Shown here: positions 4,868-5,486 of the stretch, in pieces | Numbering within the stretch: the stretch's first letter is position 1 | How the letters are laid out: each line of letters opens with the position of its first letter | NCBI GenBank assembly: GCA_946482375.1 | Contig: CAMLRH010000190.1 | Coordinates: forward strand, 1 to 5,486 | From: an uncultured Caulobacteraceae bacterium | GTDB lineage: Bacteria > Pseudomonadota > Alphaproteobacteria > Caulobacterales > Caulobacteraceae | Direction of reading: 5' to 3' | DNA: 5,486 nucleotides | Notes under the pieces: generated by a model | Seen by the model: only the letters and a program-made list of their open reading frames with translations | What the model was told of the DNA's origin: nothing | The model's database searches: none | Program-made: the position numbers and the translations under genes

Positions 4868-5486
4868 CCCGCTTCTTCCGCGTCGCCTTTCGGCGGGCAT
4901 CCTGCCGTTCGAACACCTCGGCGAGATAGCGGCCGGTCCAGCTGTTCTTGTCGGCCGCGATCTGCTCGGGCGTGCCGACGGCCACGATCTCGCCACCGCC
5001 GTCGCCGCCTTCCGGACCGAAGTCGACGACCCAGTCGGCGGTCTTCACGACGTCGAGGTTGTGCTCGATGACGACGACGGTGTTGCCCTGGTCGACCAGC
5101 TCGTGGAGCACCTCGAGCAGCTTCTTGGTGTCCTCGAAGTGCAGGCCGGTGGTCGGTTCGTCGAGGATGTAGAGGGTGCGGCCGGTGGCCCGGCGCGACA
5201 ACTCCTTCGACAGCTTGACCCGCTGGGCCTCGCCGCCCGACAGCGTGGTCGCCTGCTGGCCGACGTGGATGTAGCCCAAGCCCACCCGCTTCAGCGTCTC
5301 CATTTTGTCGCGCACCGGCGGCACGGCCTTGAAGAAGGTCGCGGCCTCCTCGACGGTCATGTCGAGGATGTCGGCGATGGACTTGCCCTTGAACAGGATC
5401 TCCAGCGTCTCGCGGTTGTAGCGCTTGCCCTTGCAGACGTCGCAGGTGACGTAGACGTCGGGCAGGAAGTGCATCTCGATCTTGAT
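4863..5486 (-). CDS. uvrA: Excinuclease ABC subunit A (UvrA), C-terminal fragment
   Basis: UvrA is the damage-recognition ATPase of nucleotide excision repair; a UvrA dimer loads UvrB on distorted DNA. The reading frame runs off the right edge, leaving the last 208 of roughly 950 residues. The visible part begins [15 protein letters not shown], inside the C-terminal zinc finger, with the second Cys pair at fragment residues 15 and 18 ([10 protein letters not shown]). The rest of ABC domain II follows: [12 protein letters not shown] signature (82-93), Walker [14 protein letters not shown] (105-117), the H-loop histidine in VVVIEHNLD (142) and [21 protein letters not shown] (155-175). The basic tail ends [10 protein letters not shown]. 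The Met at 5474 is internal to the conserved zinc-finger region and is not the start. Its Walker A motif lies beyond the window edge. It converges on the sulfotransferase-like gene with a 3-bp gap. Confidence 0.98.
   Translation of the reverse strand: MKIEMHFLPDVYVTCDVCKGKRYNRETLEILFKGKSIADILDMTVEEAATFFKAVPPVRDKMETLKRVGLGYIHVGQQATTLSGGEAQRVKLSKELSRRATGRTLYILDEPTTGLHFEDTKKLLEVLHELVDQGNTVVVIEHNLDVVKTADWVVDFGPEGGDGGGEIVAVGTPEQIAADKNSWTGRYLAEVFERQDARRKATRKKRA

Noticed and set aside
5472..5474. ATG as the uvrA start
   Set aside because: It is an internal Met within the conserved [13 protein letters not shown] segment of the UvrA zinc-finger region; the frame continues to the window edge.

Overview
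The window is high-GC DNA with dense, tightly packed genes, typical of an alphaproteobacterium. Three things point towards the Caulobacterales or a close relative: a folate-dependent TrmFO; a -10 element matching the published Caulobacter housekeeping consensus GCTANAWC exactly; and a predicted leaderless transcript. The lineage is an inference. I see no insertion sequence, CRISPR array, tRNA, rRNA or sign of recent transfer.

Layout, left to right. (a) 1-231, + strand: the C-terminal tail of a gene that looks like a squalene/phytoene-synthase-family protein. (b) 228-758, - strand: a small exported hemerythrin-like protein, convergent with (a) so that the two TAG stops share one CTAG. Its ribosome binding site lies inside a perfect 7-bp inverted repeat. 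(c) 824-2215, - strand: trmFO, the FAD/folate enzyme that makes m5U54 in tRNA. (d) 2216-2311: a 96-bp divergent promoter region. (e) 2312-3241 and 3335-4240, + strand: two paralogous six-helix membrane proteins of a family I cannot name. (f) 4230-4859, + strand: a sulfotransferase-like protein that overlaps the second membrane gene and is probably translationally coupled to it. (g) 4863-5486, - strand: the C-terminal fifth of uvrA, convergent with (f) after a 3-bp gap.

The trmFO and hemerythrin genes probably share a transcript, although a weak internal promoter is possible. The two membrane genes and the sulfotransferase look like one + strand unit, which would link an uncharacterised membrane-protein pair to a PAPS-type transferase. 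The trmFO and uvrA calls are secure housekeeping genes. The less ordinary signals are the hairpin that could mask the hemerythrin ribosome binding site, the leaderless trmFO start, the membrane-protein pair with its coupled sulfotransferase, and the palindromic stop-codon overlap or dyad at both convergent junctions. I do not see convincing evidence of a wholly new multi-gene system.
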